Below, in pieces: positions 1 through 10,720 of a DNA stretch of 64,000 nt. Within the stretch, counting starts at the first letter, position 1. The number at the start of each line of letters is the position of its first letter. Made by a program: the position numbers and the translations under genes. Source of the stretch: Pinus tabuliformis (Eukaryota; Streptophyta; Pinopsida; Pinales; Pinaceae); the NCBI GenBank assembly GCA_031772625.1, contig CM062819.1, forward strand, positions 1,228,935,070 through 1,228,999,069, given 5' to 3'. The notes below the pieces were generated by a model. That model searched no databases. It had not been told where the DNA came from and saw only the letters and a list, made by a program, of their open reading frames with translations.

Positions 1-61
1 AAATTTCTAGGTTTGGGAAGTCACTTTAAAGATCAAATGCTTCACCTTGTTAGTTCTATAC

Positions 62-850
62 AACTGCATCTTAACCTGAGAATGTTTGTTGAAAAAGGGG
101 TTTGTCGGGCCCGGTAGGTGTTCCTTATGTCGGACTGACTCTGACGACTACTCCCATCTATTTCTGCATTATCCCTTCGCCGCTTCCATTTGGATTGAGG
201 TCCCTCTCCTCCTTGGTATCAATGTCCATATTGACCTCTCCTACATCCACACCTATATTGTACCCTGGTCTCTCCAAGCCAAAGCTTATAGAATGGTCCC
301 CCTACATGTCTTATGCGGTATTTGGATAACTTGAAAAAACTGATCTTTGAAGGCATTCCTCCCAACTCAATGACTGCCTCCCTCTGGATTGTGACATTAT
401 TTATGGAAGTTGGTCCCTGGTCTCCAAAAGCCACATCCAGAACCACTTCGTTTGTTGATTTGGAGGGAAGATTCCCGATCTGCTACTTTGATGGTGCTTC
501 CTTGGGCGGGGTTTGTGGTTGTGGAGTGTTTCTCAAATTGGACCCCTCTGTTCATTATAGATTCTATTGGTATGCTGGTTTTGGAGACAATTGATGAGTT
601 GAGTTGCTTGCATTATGGGGAGCCCTCCAATGCTCCAAATGGCTACATTTAGACCAAATCCGGATCATCGAGGACCCCTTCTCGGTGATCCGGTGGGCTC
701 AGGGTTGGCATGCTTTCGAGGTTCCCTCACTTTATAACTAGGTTCAGTTGATCATGGGGCTGAAGTCTATCTTTTTGGAGGTCTCTTTCCAACATGTCTA
801 CTGCAAGCAGAACTCTGAATCTGACCTACTTTCAAATCACGAGGTGTCCA
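62..850 (+). pseudogene. Decayed LINE ORF2 3' end (zf-RVT + RNase H)
   Basis: This is the C-terminal part of a non-LTR reverse transcriptase, the region that follows the polymerase in plant LINEs. Around 62-200 the translation reads KGFVGPGRCSLC and then a His-containing stretch. This matches the reverse-transcriptase zinc-binding domain (C-x2-C-x8-H-x4-C), but the last Cys is Tyr. At about 480-560 the RNase H start appears as CYFDGAS...GCGVFLKL. After a frame change, ETIDELSCL (about 588-614) fits the catalytic-Glu helix. FQHVYCKQNSESDLLSN (about 790-838) fits the RNase H C-terminus. At least two frameshifts and a stop separate these pieces, so it is dead. The RNase H sequence differs from the LINE-A family at 12 and 58 kb, so this is another lineage. 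The element is cut by the window edge and no poly(A) was seen. Confidence 0.75.
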
Positions 851-1189
851 TGCTTCCTTGGTATATGTTCTTTGAGGTTCTCTACAGTGGTGCGATCTAC
901 GGGGAAAGCGAAGTTTGGATTCTAAACTCTATCTCCTTGCTGTCTATTTTTTCTTCTTATTTTACATGTGTTGTAGCCTTTCCATTCTTCTACTATCATT
1001 GTTATATTGTCTTTGTTTTTTTTGGCAATGTTTAGAAATTTTTTTGTTGACATTTAAAATCTTGATACTGGATGAAAAGGTCACTTGCACCCAGAGATAT
1101 TTCCCTAATTAAAGATCGAATGAATATGTAAAACATTCTTATTAATATATGAGTGTTTTGTTTTTTTCTTCTTAGAAAATGAAGAAATC
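851..1189. other. No recognisable feature
   Basis: T-rich sequence downstream of the LINE remnant. Short open frames here show no recognisable domain. Confidence 0.5.
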
Positions 1190-1430
1190 GCTAAGGTTGT
1201 ATAAACAAGTCAATAAAGACTTCCGTATCATTTGGCTCCATATTTGGTTCATTGCATCACCTAAATAGAATATGGGAAATGCCAATTTCCTGGTATAGAA
1301 CAAGAATGGTTAACGATGCTACATTAACCTAATTCTTTTAATATGCGCACATTATGTCCGTGTTGCAGTGGAAAATTTTCCTTACTTTGACACTGTTAAC
1401 ATCAACTTGTGATGATAAAGCTAAAGAATA

Positions 1431-1829
1431 TGATACAGTCGCCATGAAATGCTCCGCAACCAATCGCCTCTGGACTTTTCTGGTTACAGTTTTCGGGATA
1501 ACGTCCGTGATGAGCTGCCCTTTTCAGTATCTTGAAACTTGCCAAATTTTTCTTCCATAATTTCCGGATTTCGATTTCAATTGCAATATGCCCCTCTTTT
1601 GGAACCGCCGCTACATTGATCTGTCACGTCACAATAACCAGAGGAATCTATTTAGCCTTTTAAATCTTGATATTAAAAGCTATTAGCTAGATCTCAAAAA
1701 ATATGCCCGAGTGCGAGGAAATCACCTCCTCTCCGTATTTTTCTTCGCGAACTGCAAAAGCAACAGCTCTGTCATTGCAGGTGTGTGACAGTGATGCCGC
1801 GTCTACTTCGATTGGCGATATTTTCTCTC
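1431..1829 (-). pseudogene. AAE3-like acyl-activating enzyme, last two exons, copy 1
   Basis: This is a broken 3' end of an AMP-binding acyl-CoA ligase most like plant oxalate-CoA ligase (AAE3). Intact members join a carboxylic acid to CoA using ATP. Penultimate exon (1829-1726): GEKISPIEVDA, then VAFAVREEKYGEE, typical of the C-terminal subdomain hinge. It follows a plausible acceptor (TTTATAG) and ends at a GTGATT donor. Last exon (1620-1431): begins after GTGACAG and reads INVAAVPKEG, KKNLASFKI, then, after a one-base frameshift, IPKTVTRKVQRRLVAEHF. The PKT..KVQR segment carries the usual catalytic-lysine region. Compared with copy 2 (7333-7550), about 95 bp covering the normal C-terminus is deleted. 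The sequence 3' of the exon (1190-1430) is also shared with copy 2 (7020-7330), so exon, intron and flank were duplicated together. AAE3 is inferred from remembered family motifs. Confidence 0.75.
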
Positions 1830-3076
1830 CTATAAAACACATTAGAAATATTAATCAACAAATAAATCTAAAAGGTTTTGGGCATGTAACTATCTTACAA
1901 TACTAGCAAATTTGCATTTACCTCCTCCGTTGATGAGCTCATTAATCCGACCAATGAAGAACAACTATCTGTCACTGTCACTGTCATTGTCAAATTAGGT
2001 GCGTTTGTGTTCAGTTGGATCTTGCTGCAGCGCAGTTAATATGCCTACCGCTAAATAATCTATCTGCTGAAATATACAGCCCTGCCCATTAACTGCGGCC
2101 TTGAATAAATCTTGCCGTGTCTTCTTAGAAAGGGTCGTATAGTTGCCACTGCAAGTCGGTTGCACCTCCTTTTTGGAGTATTTAGTGGAGCACAAGTGTT
2201 TCCAGCTAAAGGCATCTACTACCACATGGACCCGCACCCTGTCTCTGGTCACCAGGACCGCTCCTTTGTTTTCTTCAACAAAAATCATGATTGTGAATAT
2301 GGAAACTGACCATAATCCACTCCATCTCCTTTAGAATCCCAGCCAAGAAACACAGCATGACGCGCCAAAACTAATGCCATACAGATTCGACGCTACAACA
2401 AATATCTAAATGACATTATTATTTTTTTAAACAAACACTTTCTCCCATCTTGTTTTACGTTTCAAAATGCCATGCATGGTGCGCGCTAATGCCATGTTGG
2501 CCTGTGGATATCGATAACTGACATTTAGACTTATCAAAATTCGGAGGAAGCATAAAGGAAAAGAGACAGTGGTTGGAAGAAGGGAAAATGTGTTTTCTCT
2601 AAGAAATTAGGTGAGGAGGCACATTCGTGTATATTTTAGTAATTAAATTACAGTTAAATTGTGGTGTATAGGTTGGTTTTTTATTTTATAGATAAAGACG
2701 TTTTATAGATTAATTTGGTGTTTTGTTTGGTTATAATTTTAAAATAAAAAATATATATATAGAGAATTTTAACACAATTCTAGTTTTTATGTTTATAATT
2801 TTTAGTGTTTAAACATAATGTTTGAATAATTATAAAGGTTTTTTTTAGTTTAGGCAAGTAAATGAATATATTTTGTACTTGTCATTTTTAAGTATTTTTT
2901 TTAATTATAGAGAATCAATAATTCATTGGAATAATTTGGGTGAGCCCAAGGTCAAATTTACTTATTGTCATTATAATGGTAAAATTATATCCAACCATTT
3001 ACAAGCCAATTATAGTAATAACTCATGACTTAGTAAGAGTCGAGACATCCCAACTCCACAAGAAACTCTATTTTAG
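1830..3076. other. AT-rich stretch with one unrecognised open frame
   Basis: Up to about 1870 this is intron-like sequence of the AAE3-like copy. An open frame of 97 codons lies on the minus strand at 1995-2288, but I recognise no domain and nothing supports its expression. From 2400 onward the DNA is strongly AT-rich with no feature seen. Confidence 0.4.
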
Positions 3077-3387
3077 GGGTTGCGTATTCTTTGAGCCTTA
3101 TCACAATGGGCTAAGATGTCCCTCACATGAGGGTAAATGGGATAATAAACCATTATCCCAAGTACTCGGTGTAAACCAACATGTTATTTTATGTAACTTT
3201 AATTACACCATAAAGCATTTTCCTTATGAAAGGGTTGCATACTCTTTGAGCCTTATCACAATGGGCCAAAATGTCCCTCACATGAGGGTAAAGGGGATAA
3301 TAAACTATTGTTCCAAGTACTCGGTGTAAACCAACATGTTATTTTATGTGACTTTAATTACACCATAAGGCATTTTCCTTATGAAAG
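3077..3387. repeat. 155-bp tandem duplication
   Basis: Two adjacent copies (3077-3231, 3232-3387) begin with GGGTTGC, share CCTTATCACAATGGGC and end in TTTTCCTTATGAAA. About 12 substitutions separate them. The high copy similarity indicates a fairly recent local duplication. No coding potential is evident. Confidence 0.9.
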
Positions 3388-3926
3388 TTATGTTTGATTT
3401 TGAATTGTTGTATTGTTTTAGTTGTTGTGCTGAGAGACACTCTACAGCTCAATATGAGGGAGATTTCTAAAACCCACTATGAGGGAGATGTCTACAGCCC
3501 AATATGAGAGAGGTTACATTTTAAAATAATAAAATAATGCTTAGATTTAAAAATTTAAAAATAGTAAGAACGAAATAAAATCAGCCTTCCATTTCCATCT
3601 TAATTTTACATCAACTTTATATAGAAAGGAAATATAAATGAAATTAAAATAATTTTAACTCACTTTTTAGTATAAAGGAGATATACAATTACTTCACTAC
3701 TTAATATGGAGTTGAAAGAGAGCATGTAAAAATAATATTATTGATATTACATGATGTGTAATTTATTTGGTAATTTAAAAAAATATATATATTAATCACA
3801 AAAAGATATTTGAGCATCAACCATAAATAAAATATTTAAATATCCATATTAAATAATATAATTTATATCAACAAGAAAAATAAAGTATTTTAAATTAAAT
3901 TTTTCTTATATTTTCACCATTTATTA

Positions 3927-3928
<2 letters not shown>
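3388..3928. other. AT-rich; short ATATGAGGGAGAT repeats
   Basis: Three imperfect copies of a block containing TATGAGGGAGAT lie at about 3450-3510. Otherwise AT-rich with nothing recognisable. Confidence 0.5.

Positions 3929-3995
<67 letters not shown>
3929..3995. repeat. (AT)n microsatellite
   Basis: Uninterrupted AT dinucleotide run of about 67 bp. Confidence 0.98.
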
Positions 3996-3997
<2 letters not shown>

Positions 3998-4510
3998 ATG
4001 AATACAAGATTTTTAATATAAATATATAGAGATCTTATTTCATTGATAGGTGCTTTCTAATTAAAATATGAGGGAGATTTGTATTCCTTCAATGTTTAAT
4101 ATGGAGTTGACATGCAACATTTAAAAATAATATTAATAACAAAAATAATTCAATGTATACATACATATATAGAGAGACAAATAGATAGATATGTAACATT
4201 TCGAAAAATATTATAAATAATAATAATATAGAGAGACACATTATATCCTATAAATATATGTTTTCTATGAGGGGGCATATATTAATATTTTAATGTAGAG
4301 AATGTGATTCATAAATAAAATATTTCAATGGAAACTATGTATCTATGTATATATTATATAAAACAAGTGAAAATAAAAAATGATTTATAGTTAAAAAAAC
4401 ATTAGTGAGTTGTTCAAAATTAGAATAGATCCATCTTAACTCAGAATCTGCGTGAAACTTGTAATCAACCAAAGGATAGATTCTTAGATGAGGAAGAGCG
4501 AGTCTATAGA
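3996..4510. other. AT-rich, nothing recognised
   Basis: Low-complexity AT-rich DNA without coding signal. Confidence 0.5.
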
Positions 4511-4707
4511 AATTTTGTACCTGTGTGAAATGGTATAGTAAGTGAAAATTCTGAGGTAAGAAAGCACTTACAACGAGCAGATGTGAATCCAATGATGTAA
4601 ATTGTGTACCTGTTTGAAATGGTATAGTAAGTCACAGGGAAATAGATTTGAAAGTTATGAGGTAAGAAAGCACGTTACAACCAACTCAGATGTGAATCTA
4701 ATGATGG
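4511..4707. repeat. About 100-bp imperfect tandem duplication
   Basis: Two blocks share GAAATGGTATAGTAAGT, GAGGTAAGAAAGCAC and CAGATGTGAATC in the same order. The second block (from about 4600) has an extra insertion of roughly 20 bp. Non-coding. Confidence 0.8.
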
Positions 4708-6660
4708 TAATTTCCATTGAGATTAAAGTCAAAGAAAAAAAATGTGTGTGATAATTGTCTAACAGAGGTGGTAGAGTTTCCTTATTTTAAAATACAATTG
4801 ATAGATTTTGAGGACAACTACATAACAAATTCATATTTCAAGGAGGGAGATGAACAATAAAGAGATACAAATTCAGATTCCAAGGCATATGATCAGTTGG
4901 ATAAATCTTACTTTCATATTTTGACGCAAGATTTCAACAAGCAGTTCCAAGAATGAAGGCATTCAATTAGCAATTAATGAAGCATCTCCACATTTATTTC
5001 AATTCTATTGAGATTTATTTTATTTTTAATCTATTTATTAGGAGTTGATCCCTGAAAGCTTGAAATAAATTCATGATTAGAATTTTCTATATATTGTTTT
5101 ATTTGTAATGTGGAAGGGTTGGATTTTGGGTTGAAACCTTCATATTTTTTTAGTAGCCTAATACTTCCATAATTTAATTAAAGGCTTCTCGCTTCATTTT
5201 ATAGCAACATTGTTTTCATGTTTTTTTTTTCTAGTATTCATAATTTGTTTCTACATACATCTGAGATTATATAGAAATATGGAAAATGTTGGGTTGAATG
5301 TCAACCTCCGTGACATCCCATTGCAAAGTTATGTTCTTTACTGAGTAGATCAAGGTGATAGTGTGTCACTTCTAATCCCTCTACACCAATATATTATTGC
5401 TTCTATATCAATTCTTATATGTATTATTGTTTGCTATAGATATTTTTCTATACGCTTCTGCTCATTTTAGATGAATAGATATTTAGGGAGGATATTTGAT
5501 CTTATTATATCTTCTTCATTCTTCTATGAATACATCTAAAAAAATTGTATGTTGCTATTGTTGAAAATCAACACTTTGATTAGGTCTCTGTAGGTATGGT
5601 TTTATCTATTAAATAGGGTTTTGTAACTCATTAGCAACCACCCATTCAAAAACCCCTAGGTCTACCCATTGTGCTTCATAGGTTGTTGTTCAGTGACATT
5701 TCACAACATTAAAGCCTTCTAACATTTGAGGGAGACCCCTCTGGTTCAAGGACCAACTTTGACCTAAAGTGGTTGAGTTGGTTTCTTGGAGTGGTTTCCA
5801 TCCAATAAATTGTCTTCAAGAAAGAAATAGAATAAGCATGATATATAATCTTTTAAAAATATAATTGGGTACAATTGTTGAGTTTACTTTTGAAAATACT
5901 TGAATCATAACACCAGTCCTTGATTAGTGAGCCATTTCGTTCTTCTTAGCCTTCAACTTGTTTTCTTCAAATTGCTATAGAAATTTCCTATCTAGAGAAG
6001 CTTAATGGGCTATCTAATTTATACAACTTTGCAATTTTATTAATTTTATTGAATTTGAAAGAGGCTATTACCCTTTTGGAAGGATTCACAATAGTACACG
6101 TTATAATATCAATATGAGCAAGGATATATCATACCCAATCATAATATGGAAAGATAGTTGGACTTCTATCTACCTTGTGTAAGCCTAATTTTTTGACGCC
6201 TTTAAAATCTTCTTCATATCAATCATATTCTTCCTCAAAATCCTCAACTTTTAGAGACCATAAATCTTTTCCAAGTCTAGAAAATAGTTTAATCTTATTT
6301 TATAAGTGGTATATGAATAAAAAGCTGAATTTGGATTCTATAGCTGCAAAACAAAACAAAAATATAACTACAAATTGAACAAATAAATACATGTAACAAC
6401 TTCAATATCCTAAAGAGTAAAAAAAACATATTCCTATAATGGTTATACATGCTAAAGAATAAGGAAATAACTCCTCATGATTATGAAAACATGAAGAGAA
6501 AACAAACCCATCATTATAAGAAGTACAACAACTCGCATAAAAAAAAAAATTAAAAAAAAAACATTATTGCATTATTAAAATATAAAATCATTTGAAATTT
6601 TTTTATTTAAATATAATGGGTAGAAAATAAATTATATAATTATTTATTTAATCACTAGCC
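4708..6660. other. AT-rich, nothing recognised
   Basis: I looked on both strands for reverse transcriptase, gag, transposase and plant gene motifs and saw none. Short frames, such as 6175-6378, are serine- and lysine-rich and look random. Confidence 0.45.
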
Positions 6661-6786
6661 ACATTTGATACTTATTATTCTACATATGAATGATATTAAA
6701 ATAATAATAGAAACAATATTTTGACATTTGATACTTATTATTCTACATATGAATGATATTAAAATAATAATAGAAACAATATTTTG
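6661..6786. repeat. 63-bp perfect tandem duplication
   Basis: The block beginning ACATTTGATACTTATTATTC occurs at 6661 and again at 6724 with no difference seen. Being identical, it is probably the youngest local duplication here. Confidence 0.93.
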
Positions 6787-7332
6787 TAATCAATAAAATT
6801 TCAAAGATTGTGAAGATTGTGTTAAATTTTTAACAAATTAAACAATACGTAAATTTTATTATAAGATGGTTGATTTCAAGGGACTTCGAATTTAAATTTG
6901 AGATTACATGTTATAATACAAAACAATGAACACAAATTCAAGATGACGTCCATGTGGATATTTCAGTTCAAAGAGTAAAATCGAGCAAAACTTTATAAAT
7001 TTCTAATTTGTGTGTATATAAACCAAGAAATTGCTAAGGCCGTATGAACCAGTCAATAGAGACCTTCATCTCATTTCACTCCATATTTGGTTCATTGCAA
7101 AACCTTGATGAAATTTCCTGGTATAGAACAAGAATGGTTAACCATGCTATATTATTCCAATTCTTTTAATACGCGCACAGTGTATACGTAATAGTAGGTG
7201 TCCCAGTGGAAGAATTACCCCTCACTTTGACACTGTTAACATCAACTTATGAAGATAAAGCTAGAGAATATGATATGAGTTTAGGCATAAGATCGTAACA
7301 AAGAGAATAGAAATGGAGCGAAAATATTTGCG

Positions 7333-7550
7333 TTACGCTCCAAATTTAGTAACCTTGGCAGCCGATACAGTCGCTATGAAATGTTCGGCAACCAATAGCC
7401 TCTGCACTTTTCCCATTGCAGTTTTTTGGATAGAATCCGTGATGAATACCCTTTTCGGTATCTTGAAACTCGCCAAATTTTTGTTGCATAAATCCCGGAT
7501 TTCGCTTTCAGTGACAATAGTCACTCTTTTGGAATCACCGCCGCGTTGAT
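7333..7550 (-). pseudogene. AAE3-like acyl-activating enzyme, last exon, copy 2
   Basis: This is the final exon of the same AMP-binding ligase family as 1431-1829, here with its true C-terminus. It starts after a GTGACAG acceptor with INAAVIPKE. A one-base frameshift follows, then VTIVTESEIRDLCNKNLASF, KIPKRVFITDSIQKT and GKVQRLLVAEHF, ending at FGA and TAA (7333). The residues around QKTAMGK correspond to the PKTxxGK motif carrying the catalytic lysine of ANL enzymes. A Gln replaces the usual Pro. The preceding exon (GEKIS...) that copy 1 still has is missing. From about 7640 the sequence matches an intron of copy 3 (20.4 kb) in the opposite orientation. So this locus was rearranged after duplication and cannot make the enzyme. 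Confidence 0.82.
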
Positions 7551-7639
7551 CTGTCACGTCATAATCACAACTAAAGGAATCTTTTAAATCTTGATATTTT
7601 AAAGCTGTTTACTAAATTTAAAAAAAAAAAATCAGACTC

Positions 7640-7850
7640 GAGAAAATCACGACAACAACTAACCAATGGCCATAACATTCACCGTGTCCATAATCCCGAT
7701 TCCCGGCGACTCCACCTTCCCTATTCAGCTCTAGTTTATTTAAAGCAGTTTAAGAGTATTGGTGACAGTAGCATCCCAGTAGCTTGGAGGTGATGGCATG
7801 TACCATACGACATGGGTTTGGAGGTGATGGTTGCACCATACATTATAGTA
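7640..7850 (+). repeat. Inverted AAE3-like intron segment
   Basis: Read on the plus strand, this segment (AACAACTAACCAA, then CATAATC..GATTC, GGTGGAGTC-type and GGAGGTGATGGCATGTACC) matches the minus strand of 20,150-20,420, which directly follows the donor of copy 3. The neighbouring coding exon here (7333-7550) is on the minus strand, so intron and exon now point in opposite directions. Confidence 0.7.
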
Positions 7851-8030
7851 TGTTTATGTTAATCCAAGTTTTGAAATGTACGAAATTGTTTTTTTGCTTT
7901 GAAAGTTATGGAAATTAGGATGAGAAAATCCTACAAGGATTTTTATAAATCCAAGTTATAGTTGTTAAATTTCATATTGAGACAATCTTAGTCCAACATC
8001 TTTGGGTTTATAATATTAGTCCCTTGGGTT

Positions 8031-8520
8031 TAATGTATTTCTCATTTTTCGTGTAACAGGGTTCATCAAAAATATAACATAGATATTCCTTGGATGAGGA
8101 ATTAAATTTTGCATCTAACGAGTACTCCCGCTTGAAATTTGAATAAAATCTTTGAGAGATAAGCTGAAAATACAAGTTAAAAAAGGTAGTTTTATTATTT
8201 TTAATCTTTTTACTTTTTTACCTTAAAAATGCTTAATCATCCCCCATGGTTGACATCATCATCTTGAATCCTATTTGTTCTTAGAGTGGGCTTAATGGTT
8301 AAGAGCATGTGTTTCCTCCTAAGAGGTCACAAGTTCAAACCCAGAGGGGGGTAGAGTATGTATGCCTTGCTAGACTTAGTAGTCAAATCGTTGCGCGGAG
8401 GTGGGTCCTTTGTCCTACAAACAAGGGGTTCTCATACACCAATTTGGTGTCTAGCTTGGCTGTGACCTTAAAAATGGATATTATTACTATTATTATTATT
8501 ATAAAGTTTATTTTGGTGGA
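8031..8520. mobile_element. Single arm of a foldback element, split by a SINE
   Basis: 8031-8283 matches the reverse complement of about 53,400-53,680, the left arm of the complete foldback at 53,345-53,960. Shared blocks include CCTTGGATGAGGAA, GATAAGTTGAAAATAC-like sequence and GTTGACATCATCATCTTGAA. The match resumes after 8502 with TTATAAAGTTTATTTTGG. The interruption between these points is the SINE. Only one arm is present, so it cannot form the long hairpin. Confidence 0.72.
8284..8502 (+). mobile_element. tRNA-derived SINE
   Basis: Short retroposon with an internal RNA polymerase III promoter. The A box is near 8286-8298 (GTGGGCTTAATGG) and the B box at 8333-8342 (GTTCAAACCC), 35 bp apart as in tRNAs. 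A unique body follows, then a 3' tail of ATT repeats (8480-8502). Its limits are set by the interrupted foldback arm on both sides, not only by motifs. No clear target-site duplication was found. It does not fold into a full tRNA, so it is not a tRNA gene. Confidence 0.75.
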
Positions 8521-9059
8521 ATAATTTTAAACCCAAGGGACTAATATTATAAACCCAAGGTATATAAACCCAAAGATAAATATTGTAAACACTAAAAAGA
8601 ACACAGTTGACAATGGTTGATCTTCATATAGAGACAATCCTTGTCACAATGGGATGTTGGACCATGTTGACCATGCTCAACCATGGTTGATTTTTATATC
8701 AAGACAATCTTTGTCACAATGCGTTGGTTGACCATGAATGATCATAGATTACCATATTAGACTTTATAAAAGATGGTTGACTAACGCTGACCATGATTTA
8801 CCAAGGATGATCATGGTTGACCATGATTTTCATATTGAGACAATCTTTGTTATAATGTGGCGTTGGGATATGGTTAAGACAATGATTGATTTTCATATTG
8901 AGATAATATGTGTCACAATGTGACATTGGACCATGGTTGAAAATTATTAACCATGGTTCACCTCAATTGCTTTTGTAAAACATGTTGACCATAGTTGAAT
9001 AATATTAAACCTTAAGGTAAATATTATAAACAATAAAATAAACAGGGTATGGAAACTAT

Positions 9060-9600
9060 TTGTGAACTCTGACACATCTTGGTCCCTTCCCTTCTGTAGC
9101 ATCGTCCACTTTATGTATTTGTCTTGATAGCTCTCGACAAGGTAATATTGTTCCTTGATGGCATCTTAGAAAGAATTCCAAGTGGGTGTGGCTTAAAACA
9201 ACGAGGGTTCACTCTCATCCTTTTGTTCACAATAGGTTTCCCACCATTCGTTGACGTGTAGGACAGCTTTTAGAAGTGCAAAAGTAATCTTTTCCTAATT
9301 GGAAAAGTTATGAACTAAAAAATATCCTTCCAACAGATTTAACCATTTATCTACGACAATTGCATCTATCATGCCTTCGAACATGGGAATATCGAAGTTA
9401 ACTTGTACCTTAAAAGGAGTGGTGCCTACAGAGTGGCTGTTGGATGAAGATGCATCGCATGTGAGTAGTCATCGAAGGATCTGGACAAAGTTATCCATCA
9501 TCGTGTCCCTTTGTCGCTCAAGGGCTTCCTTGAGCAACATTTTGAAAGGATCTCCTGCCCCCTTGTCTTTCTTTTCTTCTACCATGGGAGGTCATCAGGT
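9060..9600 (-). pseudogene. Retrotransposon gag (partial)
   Basis: Gag forms the particle of an LTR element. The reading gives an N-terminal MVEEKKDKGAG and LKEALERQRD, then VNFDIPMFEG, DKWLNLLEGYFLVHNF, HVNEWWETYC, KEQYYLVESYQDKYIKW and QKGRDQDV. This order (FDIPMFEG, W-x-x-x-LE-x-YF, WWE, Y-x-KW, R-x-Q-V) is that of the Retrotrans_gag family in plant Ty3/gypsy elements. Several stops interrupt it, near HNFSN and after SEPSLF for example. The zinc-knuckle part is absent because the element ends here. Confidence 0.8.
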
Positions 9601-9702
9601 TTTGCGACGCTGATCTTGCGATGGTTCAATCAGATCAAGCCCTAACTCCTTATACCATGACCTCGTTGCGGACATGCAAAGAAAAACAAAGAAAGAGTAG
9701 AT

Positions 9703-9714
9703 CGCTCTGATACC
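9703..9714 (-). other. Primer-binding site (initiator tRNA-Met type)
   Basis: The minus strand reads TGGTATCAGAGC. This is complementary to the 3' end of plant initiator tRNA-Met and lies directly after the LTR end (AAATCA). Confidence 0.85.
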
Positions 9715-9716
9715 AC

Positions 9717-10546
9717 TGATTTGAACTTAAACAGGAATGCTACAACTTACAAATATAATCATAAACAAAGAGATGCAGGAGAAAACACTTCATTTCATTA
9801 ATAGAAAAATAATGAACTATGTTTACAAATATAATGGAAATAAGATAGCTTGGGGAAAGGTAGCTTATCTCTAAGAAGAGATGTGGCAGTTACTTAATGT
9901 ATATAATTTCAATGTTCTTATATAAGTTCCAATGTTCTTGAATTTACTAACAAAAGTACCAAATTATAAATACTTATTTTCTCTCGAAGTTGTCTACCAC
10001 AAGATTATGGAAAGGAGAATGCGCCTCCCAACCCACGAGAACCAGAATCACACTTGGCAACCTACCCCCTCGTCCCCGAGCCAATTTCATGCTTAAAAAA
10101 ACAACGATGCTAACTTGTCTCTTGACCACCTCATCCCAACTAGCTTCAGTCATTGACACTGAGTTCCACTGGATGCCCAACTTGAGAACTCATATCTAGT
10201 TTTATTTCTTTCTCGTCCTCCCGGACTCTACAAAACCAAAAATAAAACATCCTCCCTCTCCCTCATGTTCCCAATACCCTCTTGGCCTCTCAAGATTACT
10301 TTCCCCTAGAGAGAGGAACTGGGCAGCTAACTACCAGCCCTTAATTGTTTTAACTATTTTTTGAGCATGAAATCTTGTCTCACATCCATCCATTCGTAAT
10401 CTTTTAGGCAACCCATTCTTAAAACATTTTCCAGAAATACATTTATTTATTTTATACAAGACATTTGTAATTTCCAATGAGTCTTTTGCTGCAATAAAAC
10501 AAAGCAATCCTATGAATTATGCCAACAATTGAGGGGTGTCACATCA
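9717..10546 (-). repeat. 5' LTR of the gypsy fragment, 830 bp
   Basis: On the minus strand it starts TGATGTGACACCCCTC and ends TTCAAATCA, giving the usual TG...CA ends. It sits two bases before the primer-binding site. The start is chosen because R1 repeat sequence resumes just outside it at 10547. The second LTR is missing, so divergence dating is not possible. Confidence 0.7.
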
Positions 10547-10660
10547 CTATAGAGACATTTATTAACCATTATGACCATGGTTGATGATGGTGGAGCATGC
10601 TTGACCATAGAAGATCATTATTTAATATTGTCGATCATGGTAGATGATGGTTGTAAAACA
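10547..10660 (-). repeat. Repeat family R1, continuation
   Basis: Contains ACCATGGTTGATGATGG and GATCATGGTAGATGATGG repeats like those at 8.6-9.0 kb and 45-48 kb, on the far side of the gypsy insertion. Confidence 0.6.
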
Positions 10661-10675
10661 ATAATACGAAATATG

Positions 10676-10680
<5 letters not shown>

Positions 10681-10718
<38 letters not shown>
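10681..10718. repeat. (TA)n microsatellite
   Basis: Uninterrupted TA run of about 38 bp. Confidence 0.97.

Positions 10719-10720
<2 letters not shown>

Larger units (their letters stand above)
7975..9045 (-). repeat. Repeat family R1, reversed copy with nested insertions
   Basis: Blocks at 7975-8030 and 8530-9045 carry GTTTATAATATTAGTCCC-type and CATATTGAGACAATC..GTCACAATG-type sequence. This is the reverse complement of the units in the 45.3-48.1 kb array. A perfect 14-bp palindrome, TCAACCATGGTTGA, occurs around 8680. A foldback arm (8031-8520) and, inside it, a SINE interrupt the block. Confidence 0.75.
9060..10546 (-). mobile_element. Truncated Ty3/gypsy-type LTR retrotransposon
   Basis: The element runs on the minus strand from a 5' LTR (10546-9717) through a primer-binding site (9714-9703) into gag (about 9600-9060), where it stops at R1-like repeat DNA. 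There is no protease, reverse transcriptase, integrase or 3' LTR, so this is a 5' fragment. It lies inside R1 sequence, with R1 resuming at 10547. Confidence 0.78.

Noticed and set aside
1995..2288. 97-codon minus-strand frame as a gene
   Set aside because: No domain recognised, and nothing links it to the neighbouring AAE3-like exons.
8284..8345. Possible tRNA gene
   Set aside because: A and B boxes are present but no cloverleaf or acceptor pairing is visible, and the sequence continues into a SINE body with an ATT tail.
8221..8477. CCTTAAAAATG at 8221 and 8467 as the SINE target-site duplication
   Set aside because: The left copy is about 60 bp away from the SINE start as fixed by the foldback alignment, so the match is probably chance.
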